Assembly: GCA_946886855.1 (NCBI GenBank)
Contig: CAMPJJ010000018.1
Span: 6,431 to 70,430, forward strand
From: an uncultured Roseateles sp.
GTDB lineage: Bacteria > Pseudomonadota > Gammaproteobacteria > Burkholderiales > Burkholderiaceae
Length of the DNA stretch: 64,000 bases
Direction of reading: 5' to 3'
Part shown: in pieces, positions 36,016 through 44,237 of the stretch
Layout: every line of letters starts with the position of its first letter
How positions within the stretch are numbered: position 1 is the stretch's first letter
Program-made: the position numbers and the translations under genes
The notes under the pieces: generated by a model
Seen by the model: the letters and a program-made list of their open reading frames with translations, nothing else
The model's database searches: none
Told to the model about the DNA's origin: nothing

Positions 36016-36066
36016 GCCCCCAGGGACCGAGGAAGGTCACGCGCCGGTCCTCGCCCGCGGGTCGCC

Positions 36067-36921
36067 TCACATCTGCCGGAACAGGTGCAGGTAGCTGCGG
36101 CTGACCGGCAGCACCTCGGGCCGGGCCTTCAGGTGGAGGTCCGCCGTTTCGTTCGGGCCCCGCGTGACGTGGCTGATCGCGTGCAGATTGACCACCACCG
36201 AGCGGTGGACCTGCACGAATCGCTGCGCGTCCAGCCGCTCGATCAGTTCGCGGATCGGCGTGCGGATGAGCGCCTCGCCCTCGGCGGTGACGACCAGCGT
36301 GTACTTCTCGTCCGAGCGCAGGAACAGGATGTCGTCGACCGGGATCAGTTTCAAGGTCGATCCCACGGACGCGCGGATCCACTGCAGAGGCCCTGTGTCG
36401 GTCGCCAGGCCGGCGGCCGCCGACGCGGGCGCGCCCGGTTGCCGCGCGATGCGGCGGGCGAGTTCGTCGATGACGGCCTCCAGCGCCGCCTGGCTGCCCT
36501 CCCCGCGCGTGCGCCGGGGCGGCTCGGCCAGACGCTCCTTCAGCCGGCCGACCGTGTCGGCGAGGCGGGCCTCGTCGACGGGTTTGACCAGGTAGTCGAT
36601 CGCGCCGCGTTCGAAGGCCTGCAACGCGTATTCCTCGAACGCGGTGACGAACACGACGTGGGCCTGGCGCGCGATCTGCCGGGCCGCCTCCATCCCGTTC
36701 AGGCCCGGCATGTGGACGTCGAGGAAGGCGATGTCGGGTCGGTGGACCTCGAACATCTCCACCGCCTCGCGCCCGTTGCGCGCCTGCGCGACGACACGCA
36801 GTTCCGGCCACAGCAGGCCGAGACTGCGCTGCAGGCTGTCGCGCAGCAGCGGCTCGTCGTCCGCGATCAGGGCGGTCGGCGCGGCACTGTCGAACTGGGC
36901 GGGGCGGTCGGAAACGCTCAT
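36067..36921 (-). CDS. LytR/AlgR-type response regulator
   Basis: 284 residues: a receiver domain with the phospho-acceptor Asp68 in FLDVHMPG and a conserved Lys in VKPVDE, then a C-terminal LytTR DNA-binding domain (FLRSDEKYTLVVT, VQVHRSVVVNLHAI). It acts with the histidine kinase encoded one base upstream. The start at 36921 follows that kinase stop as TGACATG. The target genes are unknown. Confidence 0.9.
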   Translation of the reverse strand: MSVSDRPAQFDSAAPTALIADDEPLLRDSLQRSLGLLWPELRVVAQARNGREAVEMFEVHRPDIAFLDVHMPGLNGMEAARQIARQAHVVFVTAFEEYALQAFERGAIDYLVKPVDEARLADTVGRLKERLAEPPRRTRGEGSQAALEAVIDELARRIARQPGAPASAAAGLATDTGPLQWIRASVGSTLKLIPVDDILFLRSDEKYTLVVTAEGEALIRTPIRELIERLDAQRFVQVHRSVVVNLHAISHVTRGPNETADLHLKARPEVLPVSRSYLHLFRQM

Positions 36922-36922
36922 G

Positions 36923-38014
36923 TCATTGCGGCGTGAAGCGCAGCTCGGCACACAGGCCGTGCGGCAGATTTTCGGTCAGCCCCAGCGAAGCGCCCGGGCC
37001 GTAGAACAGCGTGAGCCGCTCCCTCAGGTTGCGCAGCCCGGTGCCGCTGCCCATGCTCTGCGTCATGCCGACGCCGGTGTCGCTGACCCACAGTCGCACC
37101 TGGCCGTCGTGCAGCACACCGCCGACCTCGATGCGCCCGCCTTCCTCGCTGGGATCGATGCCGTGGCGCACGGCGTTCTCGACCAGCGTCAGCAAGGCCA
37201 TTGGCGGAAAGCGCAGGCCGCCCAGTTCCGGCGGCAGGTCGACGACGACATCGAGCCGGTCCGGCATGCGCAGGTGCATCAGCTCGAGGTAGGCGCGGAC
37301 CAGCGCGACCTCGTCGGACAGCGTCGTGGCGTCGCCCTGCAGCCGCGGCATCGCCGCGCGCAGGTAGGCGATCAGGCTGCGCAGCACCGGCGCAGCCTGC
37401 GGCGAGCCGGTCTCCACCAGCGCGCGCACATTGGCCAGCGTGTTGAACAGGAAATGCGGTTCGACCTGCGCCTGCAGCAGCCTCAACCGCGCGTCCAGGG
37501 CCTGACGTTCCAGTTCGCTGCGTTCCAGCTCGAAGCTGAGCGCCTGGCTGCGGGCTTCGGCATCGCGCTGGCGGTAGAGCGCGCCCATCGCCAGCAGCGG
37601 TCCGACGACCAGACCGGATCCTGCGATCCAGAGGAAGCCGAGCATCCGGGATTCGGACTCGACGAAGCTGGAGAAGTCCCCGCCGACGGCGACCATGTAG
37701 ACGGCCAGCGTGGCCAGCGGCACCGCCGCGGCGACCACGACGACCTGGAACAGCCAGCGCGCCCACCAGCGCGGCAGACGACGTGGCCATTGACCGGCCG
37801 CCGAGAAGGCGAGCAAGGCCAGCATGCCCACGAACATGGTCCGGCCGAGCAGGACCGGGAACGGGGTGATGAAGATCGGCTGCAGCGCCAGCGCGAAGAC
37901 GGTGGCCAGCGCCAGCGCCAGCAGGACCCGCTGCGGCGTCAGGTAGGAGACGAAACCGTGCCAGGCCGGATGCGGAGGCTCGGAAGGGCTGACGGGGAGG
38001 ACCGGGGTCGACAT
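36923..38014 (-). CDS. LytS/YpdA-type sensor histidine kinase
   Basis: 363 residues with four hydrophobic segments in the first about 145, then a His_kinase domain with the phospho-acceptor His187 in QAQVEPHFLFNTL. An HATPase domain follows (LVENAVRHGIDPSEEGG, SDTGVGM, GTGLRNLRERL). It signals to the LytTR regulator immediately downstream. There is no extracytoplasmic domain of any size, so the stimulus is probably in or near the membrane. Confidence 0.9.
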   Translation of the reverse strand: MSTPVLPVSPSEPPHPAWHGFVSYLTPQRVLLALALATVFALALQPIFITPFPVLLGRTMFVGMLALLAFSAAGQWPRRLPRWWARWLFQVVVVAAAVPLATLAVYMVAVGGDFSSFVESESRMLGFLWIAGSGLVVGPLLAMGALYRQRDAEARSQALSFELERSELERQALDARLRLLQAQVEPHFLFNTLANVRALVETGSPQAAPVLRSLIAYLRAAMPRLQGDATTLSDEVALVRAYLELMHLRMPDRLDVVVDLPPELGGLRFPPMALLTLVENAVRHGIDPSEEGGRIEVGGVLHDGQVRLWVSDTGVGMTQSMGSGTGLRNLRERLTLFYGPGASLGLTENLPHGLCAELRFTPQ

Positions 38015-38268
38015 GCCCGCACGATAACGGGGCCGTCGCGGCGATCCAAGCGCGGACGGGCGCTCACGCGACGAAGCACGGGATGAGCCGCTTGAGCCAC
38101 GGAGACCGGGGCAGCGGACGGGCCGGAAGTCAGCGCGGTGGTCAGGGCGGTCTCCGCCCCCACCCGCGGCAGCGTGGCGAGGAAGTCCTCGAACAGGTCT
38201 TCATGGAAGCGGTCGTCGCCGAACGGGTCGGCATCGACAAGCTGGTCGAACAGCGCGGTCCGGGTCAT
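37939..38268 (-). CDS. Small acidic protein upstream of the kinase gene
   Basis: 109 residues. The first about 40 are acidic (LVDADPFGDDRFHEDLFEDFL) and the rest is Arg/Pro-rich. GGAGGC lies six bases upstream of the ATG, a strong ribosome site. It overlaps the start of the histidine kinase gene by 76 bp in another frame, so either its tail or the kinase start as given may be wrong. Not recognised. Confidence 0.45.
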   Translation of the reverse strand: MTRTALFDQLVDADPFGDDRFHEDLFEDFLATLPRVGAETALTTALTSGPSAAPVSVAQAAHPVLRRVSARPRLDRRDGPVIVRACRPRSSPSALPSLRIRPGTVSSPT

Positions 38269-38278
38269 GCCGCCTCCG

Positions 38279-38533
38279 TCAGGCGTACATGCCGATCCGG
38301 CACATCACCGCTTCCTTGCCGGCATTGATGGCGAAACGCAAGGCCTCCGCCGGCGTCGCCCAGCCATAGCCGCCGGCCAGGTTCTCGTCGCGGAAGGCTT
38401 CGCGCTTGTTCATCGCCTCGCACAGCCCCGTCCGCACCACGACAACCGCCGCCACGTAGCCGAACTGGCGGGGGCGCTCGATCGCGCCGGCGTAGATGCG
38501 GTAGTCCCCGGTCTCGATTTCGGCGAAGTGCAT
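38279..38533 (-). CDS. Small protein of unknown function
   Basis: 84 residues from the ATG at 38533, with GGAG spaced eight bases upstream. The sequence is compact and mixed alpha/beta in character (MHFAEIETGDYRIYAG, then FGYVAAVVVVR). It ends ten bases before the next small gene on the same strand, so the two are probably co-expressed. I do not recognise the family. Confidence 0.6.
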   Translation of the reverse strand: MHFAEIETGDYRIYAGAIERPRQFGYVAAVVVVRTGLCEAMNKREAFRDENLAGGYGWATPAEALRFAINAGKEAVMCRIGMYA

Positions 38534-38665
38534 GGCTGACTCCTTCAACGACAGGCAGCTCATGGCGAGCCGCGATGGAGTCCACTTTGCGCGCCGGATC
38601 GCGCCTTGCATACCCGACTGAGGAGGGCCCTCGGAAGGGGGATGCCGTCCCGGATCCCCCCATCG

Positions 38666-38693
38666 GGCGATATCGGCGATATCAGGCGATATC
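38666..38693. repeat. Three ggcgatatc repeats
   Basis: The 9-mer occurs at 38666, 38675 and 38685, just beyond the end of the EF-hand gene. The rest of the 195-bp gap shows nothing else clear. Confidence 0.85.
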
Positions 38694-38728
38694 GGGCGCC
38701 GCCGGTCGGCGGGTCCGGCGCGACGGCG

Positions 38729-39310
38729 TCAGAACTGGTTGTTGGCGATCGAGGTGTACTCGCGCAACTCCGCATCGACGACGCGCTTGGGCGGCACGTC
38801 CGCCGGGCGCTGGCCCAGGGTGGGATGCAGGATGTCGTAGGAGCGACGCTCCGACGGCGAAATGACGCCGTTCTGGTCCGAATCGGCCTCGGCATAGACC
38901 AGGTTGGGTACCAGGCTGATGGGTTCGGGGAACTTGTCGTCCCGGGAGACCACGGCGGCCCGGGCGTTCGACGGCTGGAAGGAGGTGCTCTGAGCCGTCA
39001 CGGTGGTGGGAGCGGCAGCCGCTGGAGCGGGCGCCGGGGCCGGGGCCGGAGCCGGAGCCGGAGATTTAGCCTGGGCCTGGGGCTGGGCCGGCGACGTCTG
39101 CACCGTCGAGGCGGCGGCCGGACGTGCCTGCGCCTGACTGTCGGAGGCTGCCAGGCTCGCCGCTTGCGGCGACAGGCTCACCACGGCGGAGGCCTCGACC
39201 GGCGAAGCCGTCGACGGGTCGTTGACGCCGGCCTCGCGCACGCGCGCCGACTGCCCGGTGCTTGCACCAGGGCCGTTCAGTGTCGTTGTGTTGTTGGAAA
39301 CAGGAATCAT
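38729..39310 (-). CDS. EF-hand protein with Pro/Ala-rich linker, likely sigma28-controlled
   Basis: 193 residues without a signal peptide or membrane segment. The N-terminal about 100 are Ser/Thr/Ala-rich, ending in a Pro-Ala repeat (about residues 84-100) from a 6-bp DNA repeat. The C-terminal part has one complete EF-hand loop DSDQNGVISPSE (residues 143-154), with acidic or polar residues at positions 1, 3, 5 and 12, so calcium binding is likely. A near-consensus FliA-type promoter lies about 95 bp upstream, suggesting expression with late flagellar or chemotaxis genes. The family is not recognised. Export by the flagellar system or a structural role is speculation. Confidence 0.75.
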   Translation of the reverse strand: MIPVSNNTTTLNGPGASTGQSARVREAGVNDPSTASPVEASAVVSLSPQAASLAASDSQAQARPAAASTVQTSPAQPQAQAKSPAPAPAPAPAPAPAAAAPTTVTAQSTSFQPSNARAAVVSRDDKFPEPISLVPNLVYAEADSDQNGVISPSERRSYDILHPTLGQRPADVPPKRVVDAELREYTSIANNQF

Positions 39311-39404
39311 GGCGAGCCTCCCGCGAGGTGTCCGCACATTTCGGCCAGCGGATGCCGGGACCGGGACACATCCCGGGCCATCGCCCTTCCAGGGCATGTT
39401 CGGT

Positions 39405-39431
39405 TTATCGGCGGGCGATCTCCGGACTTTA
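39405..39431 (-). promoter_or_regulatory. Sigma28 (FliA) promoter
   Basis: On the minus strand TAAAGTCC (39424-39431), an 11-bp spacer and GCCGATAA (39405-39412). This compares with the enterobacterial FliA consensus TAAAGTTT-N11-GCCGATAA, matching 14 of 16 defined bases at the exact spacing. It points at the EF-hand gene. Confidence 0.8.
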
Positions 39432-39557
39432 GCCCTCGACCCGCAGCTTTCGCTTGTTCTTGATAGGGATAAACCCCTAAACCCGAGCCCGAAGGCGCTT
39501 CGAACCCTCAAGTCCACTCGCCGGAAACCCCTGTCGCCATCGGTTAAATTGCACCGC

Positions 39558-41822
39558 ATGGGTCTCCGCTCCTTCGCCACTGCTCACATTCCAGGCCTGA
39601 CCGGGCTGGCCGGCCCCAAGGCCACGCCGGACACGGCCGCCGAGGCGTCCTCGTTCGACGCGCTCGTGGACCGCCTGCACTATCTGCCCAAGGCCGACGT
39701 CAAGCGCATCCGCGAGGCCTACAAGTTCGCGGACGAGGCCCATCTGGGCCAGTTCCGCGCCAGCGGCGAACCCTACATCACCCATCCGATCGCGGTCGCC
39801 GGCCTGTGCGCCGACTGGCGCCTGGACGCGCAGGCCATCATGGCCGCGCTGATGCACGACGCGATGGAGGATTGCGGCGTCACCAAGACCGAACTGATCG
39901 AGCGCTTCGAGGCACCGACCGCCGAACTGGTCGACGGCCTGACCAAGCTGGACAAGCTGCAGTTCTCGACCCGCGAGGAATCGCAGGCGGAGAGCTTCCG
40001 CAAGATGCTGCTGGCGATGGCGCGGGACGTCCGCGTGATCCTGATCAAGCTGGCCGACCGCCTGCACAACATGCGCACGATGCAGCACATGGCGTTCGAC
40101 AAGCGCCGCCGCATCGCCCGCGAGACGCTGGACATCTATGCGCCGATCGCCCACCGGCTCGGCCTCAACGAGATCTACCGCGAGCTGCAGGAACTCTCGT
40201 TCCAGTACATCCACCCGTGGCGCCACGGCGCCCTGGCCAAGGCCGTCACGAAGGCGCGCGGCCACCGACGCGACCTGGTGTCGCGCATCGAGCGCGACGT
40301 GCAGAAGGCCTTCTCCGAGGCGAACCTGCGCGTGGAGATCCAGGGCCGCGAGAAGACGCTCTTCAGCATCTACAAGAAGATGAGAGAGAAGCACCTGAGC
40401 TTCGCCCAGGTCAGCGACATCTTCGGCTTCCGCGTGATCGTGCAGGACCTGCCCCAGTGCTACTGGTCGCTGGGCGTGCTGCACCAGCTCTACAAGCCGC
40501 AGCCGGGCCGCTTCAAGGACTACGTCGCCATTCCCAAGCCCAACGGCTACCAGTCGCTGCACACGACGCTGGTGAGCCCGCTGGGCACGCCGGTGGAATT
40601 CCAGATGCGCACCGAGGCCATGCACATGGTCGCCGAGAAGGGCGTGGCCGCGCACTGGCTGTACAAGAGCAAGGGCGACGCCAAGGGCGCGCAGCAGCTG
40701 GGATCGCGCTGGCTGCAGTCGCTGCTGGACATCCAGGACGAGACCCGCGACGCGACCGAGTTCCTGGAGCACGTCAAGATCGACCTGTTTCCCGACGCGG
40801 TCTACGTGTTCACGCCGAAGTCCAAGATCATGGCGCTGCCCAAGGGCGCGACGCCGGTGGATTTCGCCTACGCGATCCACTCGGACGTGGGGGACCATTG
40901 CGTCGCCGCAAAGGTCAACGGCGAGCCGGTGCCGCTGCGCACCGAGCTGCGCAGCGGGGACGTGATCGAGGTGGTGACCGCCGCCGGCGCGCGGCCGAAT
41001 CCGGCCTGGCTGAGCTTCGTGCGCACCGGGCGGGCGCGCTCCAAGATCCGGCACTTCCTGAAGAACCTGGAGCAGGAGGAGTCGCGCGAGCTCGGCCACA
41101 AGATGCTGGCGCAGGCCTTGCGCGCGGAAGGCCTGGCGCTGCCCAGTCTCCAGCCCGAGGACGAGACCGCCGCCGCGCTGTGGCAGGACCTGGCGCGCTG
41201 GGCGGGCAACCGGCATGTGGACGAGCTGCTCGTCGAGATCGGCCTGGGGCGCAAGATCGCCACGATCGTGGCGAAGAAGCTGGCGCGCACCCTGTCCGAC
41301 CAGGGCCAGCGGCCCGACGCGGTGCTGCTGACGATGGGCCGTTTCGCCACCGACGACGCGCCGTCGCAGGGTCAGGTCTTGATCGACGGCAGCGAAGGCG
41401 CCTCCGTGCGACTGGCCACCTGCTGCCGGCCGATTCCCGGCGACGACATCAAGGGCTACCTGGGCCGCGGCGAGGGGCTGGTGGTGCACACGGCCGAATG
41501 CGCGGTCGGACGACGCCTGTTCCAGCGCGACAGCGAGCACTGGATCGCCGTCGGCTGGGGCGAGGAGCTGAGCCGCAGCTTCGAGGCGGAGGTCGGCGTG
41601 CTGATGCGCAACGGCAAGGGCGTGCTGGCGCAGATCGCGACCGCGGTCAGCAGCGCGGAGGCCGACATCACGCACATCGCGATGAGCGACGACTCGCAGC
41701 AGCGCGAGACCGCGGAAATGACGCTGCTGCTGGCGGTGCGCGACCGGCTGCACCTCGCCGATGCGCTGCGCACGCTCAAGCGCTCGAGCGCGGTGATGCG
41801 CGCCTGGCGCGTGAAGCCCTGA
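39558..41822 (+). CDS. spoT: Bifunctional (p)ppGpp synthetase/hydrolase SpoT
   Basis: 754 residues of the long RSH type. The hydrolase HD pair is His100-Asp101 in LMHDAMED. The synthetase domain has RFKD (318-321) and GYQSLH. That RxKD motif is typical of bifunctional enzymes, as opposed to ExDD in synthetase-only RelA. TGS (VYVFTPKSKIMALPKGATPVDFAY, here shortened to FTPKSKIMALPKGATP) and C-terminal ACT domains follow. It sets the alarmone level in starvation. The ATG at 39558 begins the fold; the longer open frame upstream runs antisense through the EF-hand gene. It is convergent with greB. Confidence 0.94.
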   Translation: MGLRSFATAHIPGLTGLAGPKATPDTAAEASSFDALVDRLHYLPKADVKRIREAYKFADEAHLGQFRASGEPYITHPIAVAGLCADWRLDAQAIMAALMHDAMEDCGVTKTELIERFEAPTAELVDGLTKLDKLQFSTREESQAESFRKMLLAMARDVRVILIKLADRLHNMRTMQHMAFDKRRRIARETLDIYAPIAHRLGLNEIYRELQELSFQYIHPWRHGALAKAVTKARGHRRDLVSRIERDVQKAFSEANLRVEIQGREKTLFSIYKKMREKHLSFAQVSDIFGFRVIVQDLPQCYWSLGVLHQLYKPQPGRFKDYVAIPKPNGYQSLHTTLVSPLGTPVEFQMRTEAMHMVAEKGVAAHWLYKSKGDAKGAQQLGSRWLQSLLDIQDETRDATEFLEHVKIDLFPDAVYVFTPKSKIMALPKGATPVDFAYAIHSDVGDHCVAAKVNGEPVPLRTELRSGDVIEVVTAAGARPNPAWLSFVRTGRARSKIRHFLKNLEQEESRELGHKMLAQALRAEGLALPSLQPEDETAAALWQDLARWAGNRHVDELLVEIGLGRKIATIVAKKLARTLSDQGQRPDAVLLTMGRFATDDAPSQGQVLIDGSEGASVRLATCCRPIPGDDIKGYLGRGEGLVVHTAECAVGRRLFQRDSEHWIAVGWGEELSRSFEAEVGVLMRNGKGVLAQIATAVSSAEADITHIAMSDDSQQRETAEMTLLLAVRDRLHLADALRTLKRSSAVMRAWRVKP

Positions 41823-41841
41823 GAGAGCGCCTGGCCACGCG

Positions 41842-41870
41842 GACCGCTCTGGCCGCTCTGGCCGCTCTGG
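41842..41870. repeat. Three 9-bp tandem repeats between spoT and greB
   Basis: ggccgctct-type units run from 41842 to the edge of the greB stop codon in the 49-bp convergent gap. No hairpin terminator is evident there. Confidence 0.85.
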
Positions 41871-41871
41871 A

Positions 41872-42438
41872 TTATTCGGACGACCCGGGCTTGGGGTAGC
41901 GGACCTCGACCACCTCGATCGGCTCCACGCCCACCGGCGTCACCAGCTGCAGCTCGTCGCCCTCGCGCGCCTTGAGCAGCGTGCGGGCGATCGGCGACAC
42001 CCAGCTCACCTCGCCCGCCAGGCTGTCCGACTCGTCGATGCCCTTGATGGTGATGGTCCGTTCCTCGCCTTTGCCGTTGGCGTAGGTCACCGTCGCGCCG
42101 AAGAACACCTGGTCGCTGCCATGGTGCGCGCTCGGGTCCACGACCTCGGCGATGTCCAGCCGCTTCGTGAGGAAGCGCAGGCGGCGGTCGATCTCGCGCA
42201 GCCGCTTCTTGCCGTAGAGGTAGTCCCCGTTCTCCGAGCGGTCGCCGTTCTTCGCCGCCCAGGAAACGATCTCGACGATCTTGGGGCGCTCGACGTCCAG
42301 CAGCTGCATGAACTCGGCGCGCAGCCGGGCGTACCCCGCCGGCGTCATGTAGTTGCGCGAGCCCTGGGGCAATGCGGGCAGCGACGGGCCGTCATCCTCG
42401 TCGTCGCCCTCGGATTCCTTCGTGAATGCCTTGCTCAT
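41872..42438 (-). CDS. greB: Transcription elongation factor GreB
   Basis: 188 residues with the N-terminal coiled coil (GYARLRAEFMQLLDVERPKIVE onward, including the NGDRSENGDYLYGKKRLREIDRR region with the acidic tip residues) and the C-terminal FKBP-like domain. It rescues backtracked RNA polymerase by stimulating transcript cleavage. The sequence fits GreB better than GreA because of the YLYGKKRLREIDRR segment. A Ser/Asp/Glu-rich extension of about 25 residues precedes the fold. Confidence 0.93.
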   Translation of the reverse strand: MSKAFTKESEGDDEDDGPSLPALPQGSRNYMTPAGYARLRAEFMQLLDVERPKIVEIVSWAAKNGDRSENGDYLYGKKRLREIDRRLRFLTKRLDIAEVVDPSAHHGSDQVFFGATVTYANGKGEERTITIKGIDESDSLAGEVSWVSPIARTLLKAREGDELQLVTPVGVEPIEVVEVRYPKPGSSE

Positions 42439-42543
42439 GCGGCTATTGTGTCGCGCGCCGGCGGCGTCCTCGCCCAGGCCGCCAGAGACCCGGCCGGCGA
42501 CACGTTATGGTGTCGCGACCCCACACTCCCCGGAAGAGGCGGC

Positions 42544-43737
42544 ATGAGCGACACCTTGGACAATGGCGTGGACAGCAGCGCGAACAGCGGCGCGAACAGC
42601 AGTGCGAACAGCGGCGCGAACAACAGCGCGGACAACGGCACGACCGGTCCCTTGAGCGGTTTGCGGATTGTCGAGTTCGCGGGCATCGGCCCGGCGCCGT
42701 TCGCGGGACTGGTGCTGGCCGATTTCGGCGCCGAGGTGACGGTCGTGGAGCGGCTTGGCGGTGAGACACGGCTCGGTGGCGGCGCGGCGCTGAACCGCGG
42801 CAAGACCGTCGTCCAGGCGGACCTTAAAACGCCCGCGGGACTGGCCGGGGTGCGCGAGCTCGTCGCGGGCGCCGACGCGCTGATCGAAGGCTTCCGCCCC
42901 GGCGTGATGGAACGGCTCGGGCTGGGCCCGGACACGCTGCTGGCCGCCCATCCCAGGCTGGTCTATGCGCGCCTCACCGGCTGGGGCCAGACCGGCCCGC
43001 TGGCGCAACGCGCCGGGCACGACATCAACTACGCCGCCTTGAGCGGCCTGATGCCCTTCGCCGCCCGCTCGGGCCAGGCACCGACGCTCCCGGCCACCTT
43101 GCTCGGCGACATCGGCGGCGGGGCGTTGACGATGCTCTTCGGACTGATGTGCGCGCTGTGGGAGTCGCGCCGCTCGGGCCGGGGTCAGGTCGTGGACGCG
43201 GCCATGGTCGACGGCGTCGGCTACATGGGGACGCTCATCCAGGCACTGCGGGCCGGCGGCCACTGGGACGACGATCCGTCGCGCAACCTCTTCCTGCACC
43301 GCTCGCATGTCTACGACTGCTTCGAATGCGCGGATGGACGATGGTTGTCGCTCGGTGCGATCGAGGCGCCGTTCCGGCAGGCACTCATGGCGCGCCTCGG
43401 CCTGCCGACGCCGCCCCTGCCGCCCTCGCAGGACGATCCCACGCAATGGCCGGCGTTGCGCGAGGCGGTCGCCGCGCGCATCCGGCAGGAATCGCTCGCG
43501 CACTGGGTGGCCATTTTCGAAGGGAGCGATGCCTGCGTGGCGCCGGTACTGACCGCCGCCGAGGCGCCCCTGCATCCGCACCAGCAAGCCCGCCGCAACT
43601 TCTTCATGCAGGAGGGACTCGCCTGGCCGATGCCGGCGCCGAAACTCTCTCGCACGCCGGCCAGGCCCGGATCGCCGGTCGCCGCGCCCCATCGCCAGCA
43701 GGAGTTATTCGATCCGGACGATATTCGCCCGGAATAA
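42544..43737 (+). CDS. CaiB/BaiF CoA-transferase family protein, alpha-methylacyl-CoA racemase-like
   Basis: 397 residues of family III CoA-transferases. The core starts LSGLRIVEFAGIGPAPFAG. The catalytic pair of the racemase subgroup appears as His in AGHDINY and Asp in LGDIGGGA. It probably interconverts 2-methylacyl-CoA epimers in branched-chain fat breakdown, though CoA transfer cannot be ruled out. GGAAGAG precedes the ATG. The first about 40 residues contain a (S/N)(S/G)A(N/D) repeat from five 12-bp units and are foreign to the family. It is divergent from greB. Confidence 0.87.
   Translation: MSDTLDNGVDSSANSGANSSANSGANNSADNGTTGPLSGLRIVEFAGIGPAPFAGLVLADFGAEVTVVERLGGETRLGGGAALNRGKTVVQADLKTPAGLAGVRELVAGADALIEGFRPGVMERLGLGPDTLLAAHPRLVYARLTGWGQTGPLAQRAGHDINYAALSGLMPFAARSGQAPTLPATLLGDIGGGALTMLFGLMCALWESRRSGRGQVVDAAMVDGVGYMGTLIQALRAGGHWDDDPSRNLFLHRSHVYDCFECADGRWLSLGAIEAPFRQALMARLGLPTPPLPPSQDDPTQWPALREAVAARIRQESLAHWVAIFEGSDACVAPVLTAAEAPLHPHQQARRNFFMQEGLAWPMPAPKLSRTPARPGSPVAAPHRQQELFDPDDIRPE
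42574..42633. repeat. Five 12-bp in-frame repeats at the start of the CoA-transferase gene
   Basis: Units agcagcgcgaac, agcggcgcgaac and close variants begin at 42574, 42586, 42598, 42610 and 42622, adding a Ser/Ala/Asn-rich leader. Confidence 0.9.
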
Positions 43738-43831
43738 TCCCGCGCCACCATTCAACACGGCGGGCAGAAGGAGCAAGCAAAATGGCGCACGGAAACTGAA
43801 TACGAGCGCACCGGAAATGATTCGGGCAAAG

Positions 43832-43862
43832 AAAAAAGCCAGCGTCTTTCAACGCTGGCTTT
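43832..43862 (-). terminator. Rho-independent terminator after the tRNA-Arg pair
   Basis: aaagccagcg (43835-43844) pairs with cgctggcttt (43853-43862). On the minus strand the stem ends in CTTTTTTC. It lies right after the CCA end of the downstream tRNA. Confidence 0.88.
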
Positions 43863-43867
43863 CTATT

Positions 43868-43944
43868 TGGTGCGGCTGGCAGGATTCGAACCCACGACCC
43901 CTTGGTTCGTAGCCAAGTACTCTATCCAACTGAGCTACAGCCGC
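43868..43944 (-). tRNA. tRNA-Arg (ACG)
   Basis: A 77-nt cloverleaf with acceptor GCGGCTG/CAGCCGC, D-arm GCTC...GAGT, anticodon stem CTTGG/CCAAG with loop CTACGAA (anticodon ACG), T-arm with GTTCGAATC, and an encoded CCA. The A at position 34 would normally become inosine and read CGU, CGC and CGA. Confidence 0.96.
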
Positions 43945-44055
43945 TCGACTTTTACTGATCAGGAACCGCCGTCGTGGAAGCGATCCCAGGTTTTTGTTGT
44001 TACTTCTTCTTTTTCTTGCCAGATCTCAGGTTGCTCGGAGATCCAACAGTTTTTC

Positions 44056-44132
44056 TGGTGCGGCTGGCAGGATTCGAACCCACGACCCCTTGGTTCGTAG
44101 CCAAGTACTCTATCCAACTGAGCTACAGCCGC
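44056..44132 (-). tRNA. tRNA-Arg (ACG), second identical copy
   Basis: The 77-nt sequence is the same as the other copy 111 bp downstream, including the encoded CCA. It is the promoter-proximal gene of the pair. The spacer between the two is AT-rich compared with the surroundings. Confidence 0.96.
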
Positions 44133-44144
44133 TGAAAGACTGCG

Positions 44145-44174
44145 ACTATAGCATGCGTTTCTGAAGGTCTGCAA
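44145..44174 (-). promoter_or_regulatory. Sigma70 promoter for the tRNA-Arg pair
   Basis: TTGCAG (44169-44174), an 18-bp spacer and TATAGT (44145-44150) lie just before the first tRNA gene, with 12 bases between the -10 and the mature 5' end. Confidence 0.7.
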
Positions 44175-44237
44175 GTATCTCGACGAAAAATCATTCCATC
44201 GAACGGCCCCGGCAGCGGCCAGGGCCGCACGCCGGCT

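Noticed and set aside
39477..41753. A 758-codon open frame antisense to spoT
   Set aside because: The spoT frame has all catalytic motifs, and the antisense frame has none.
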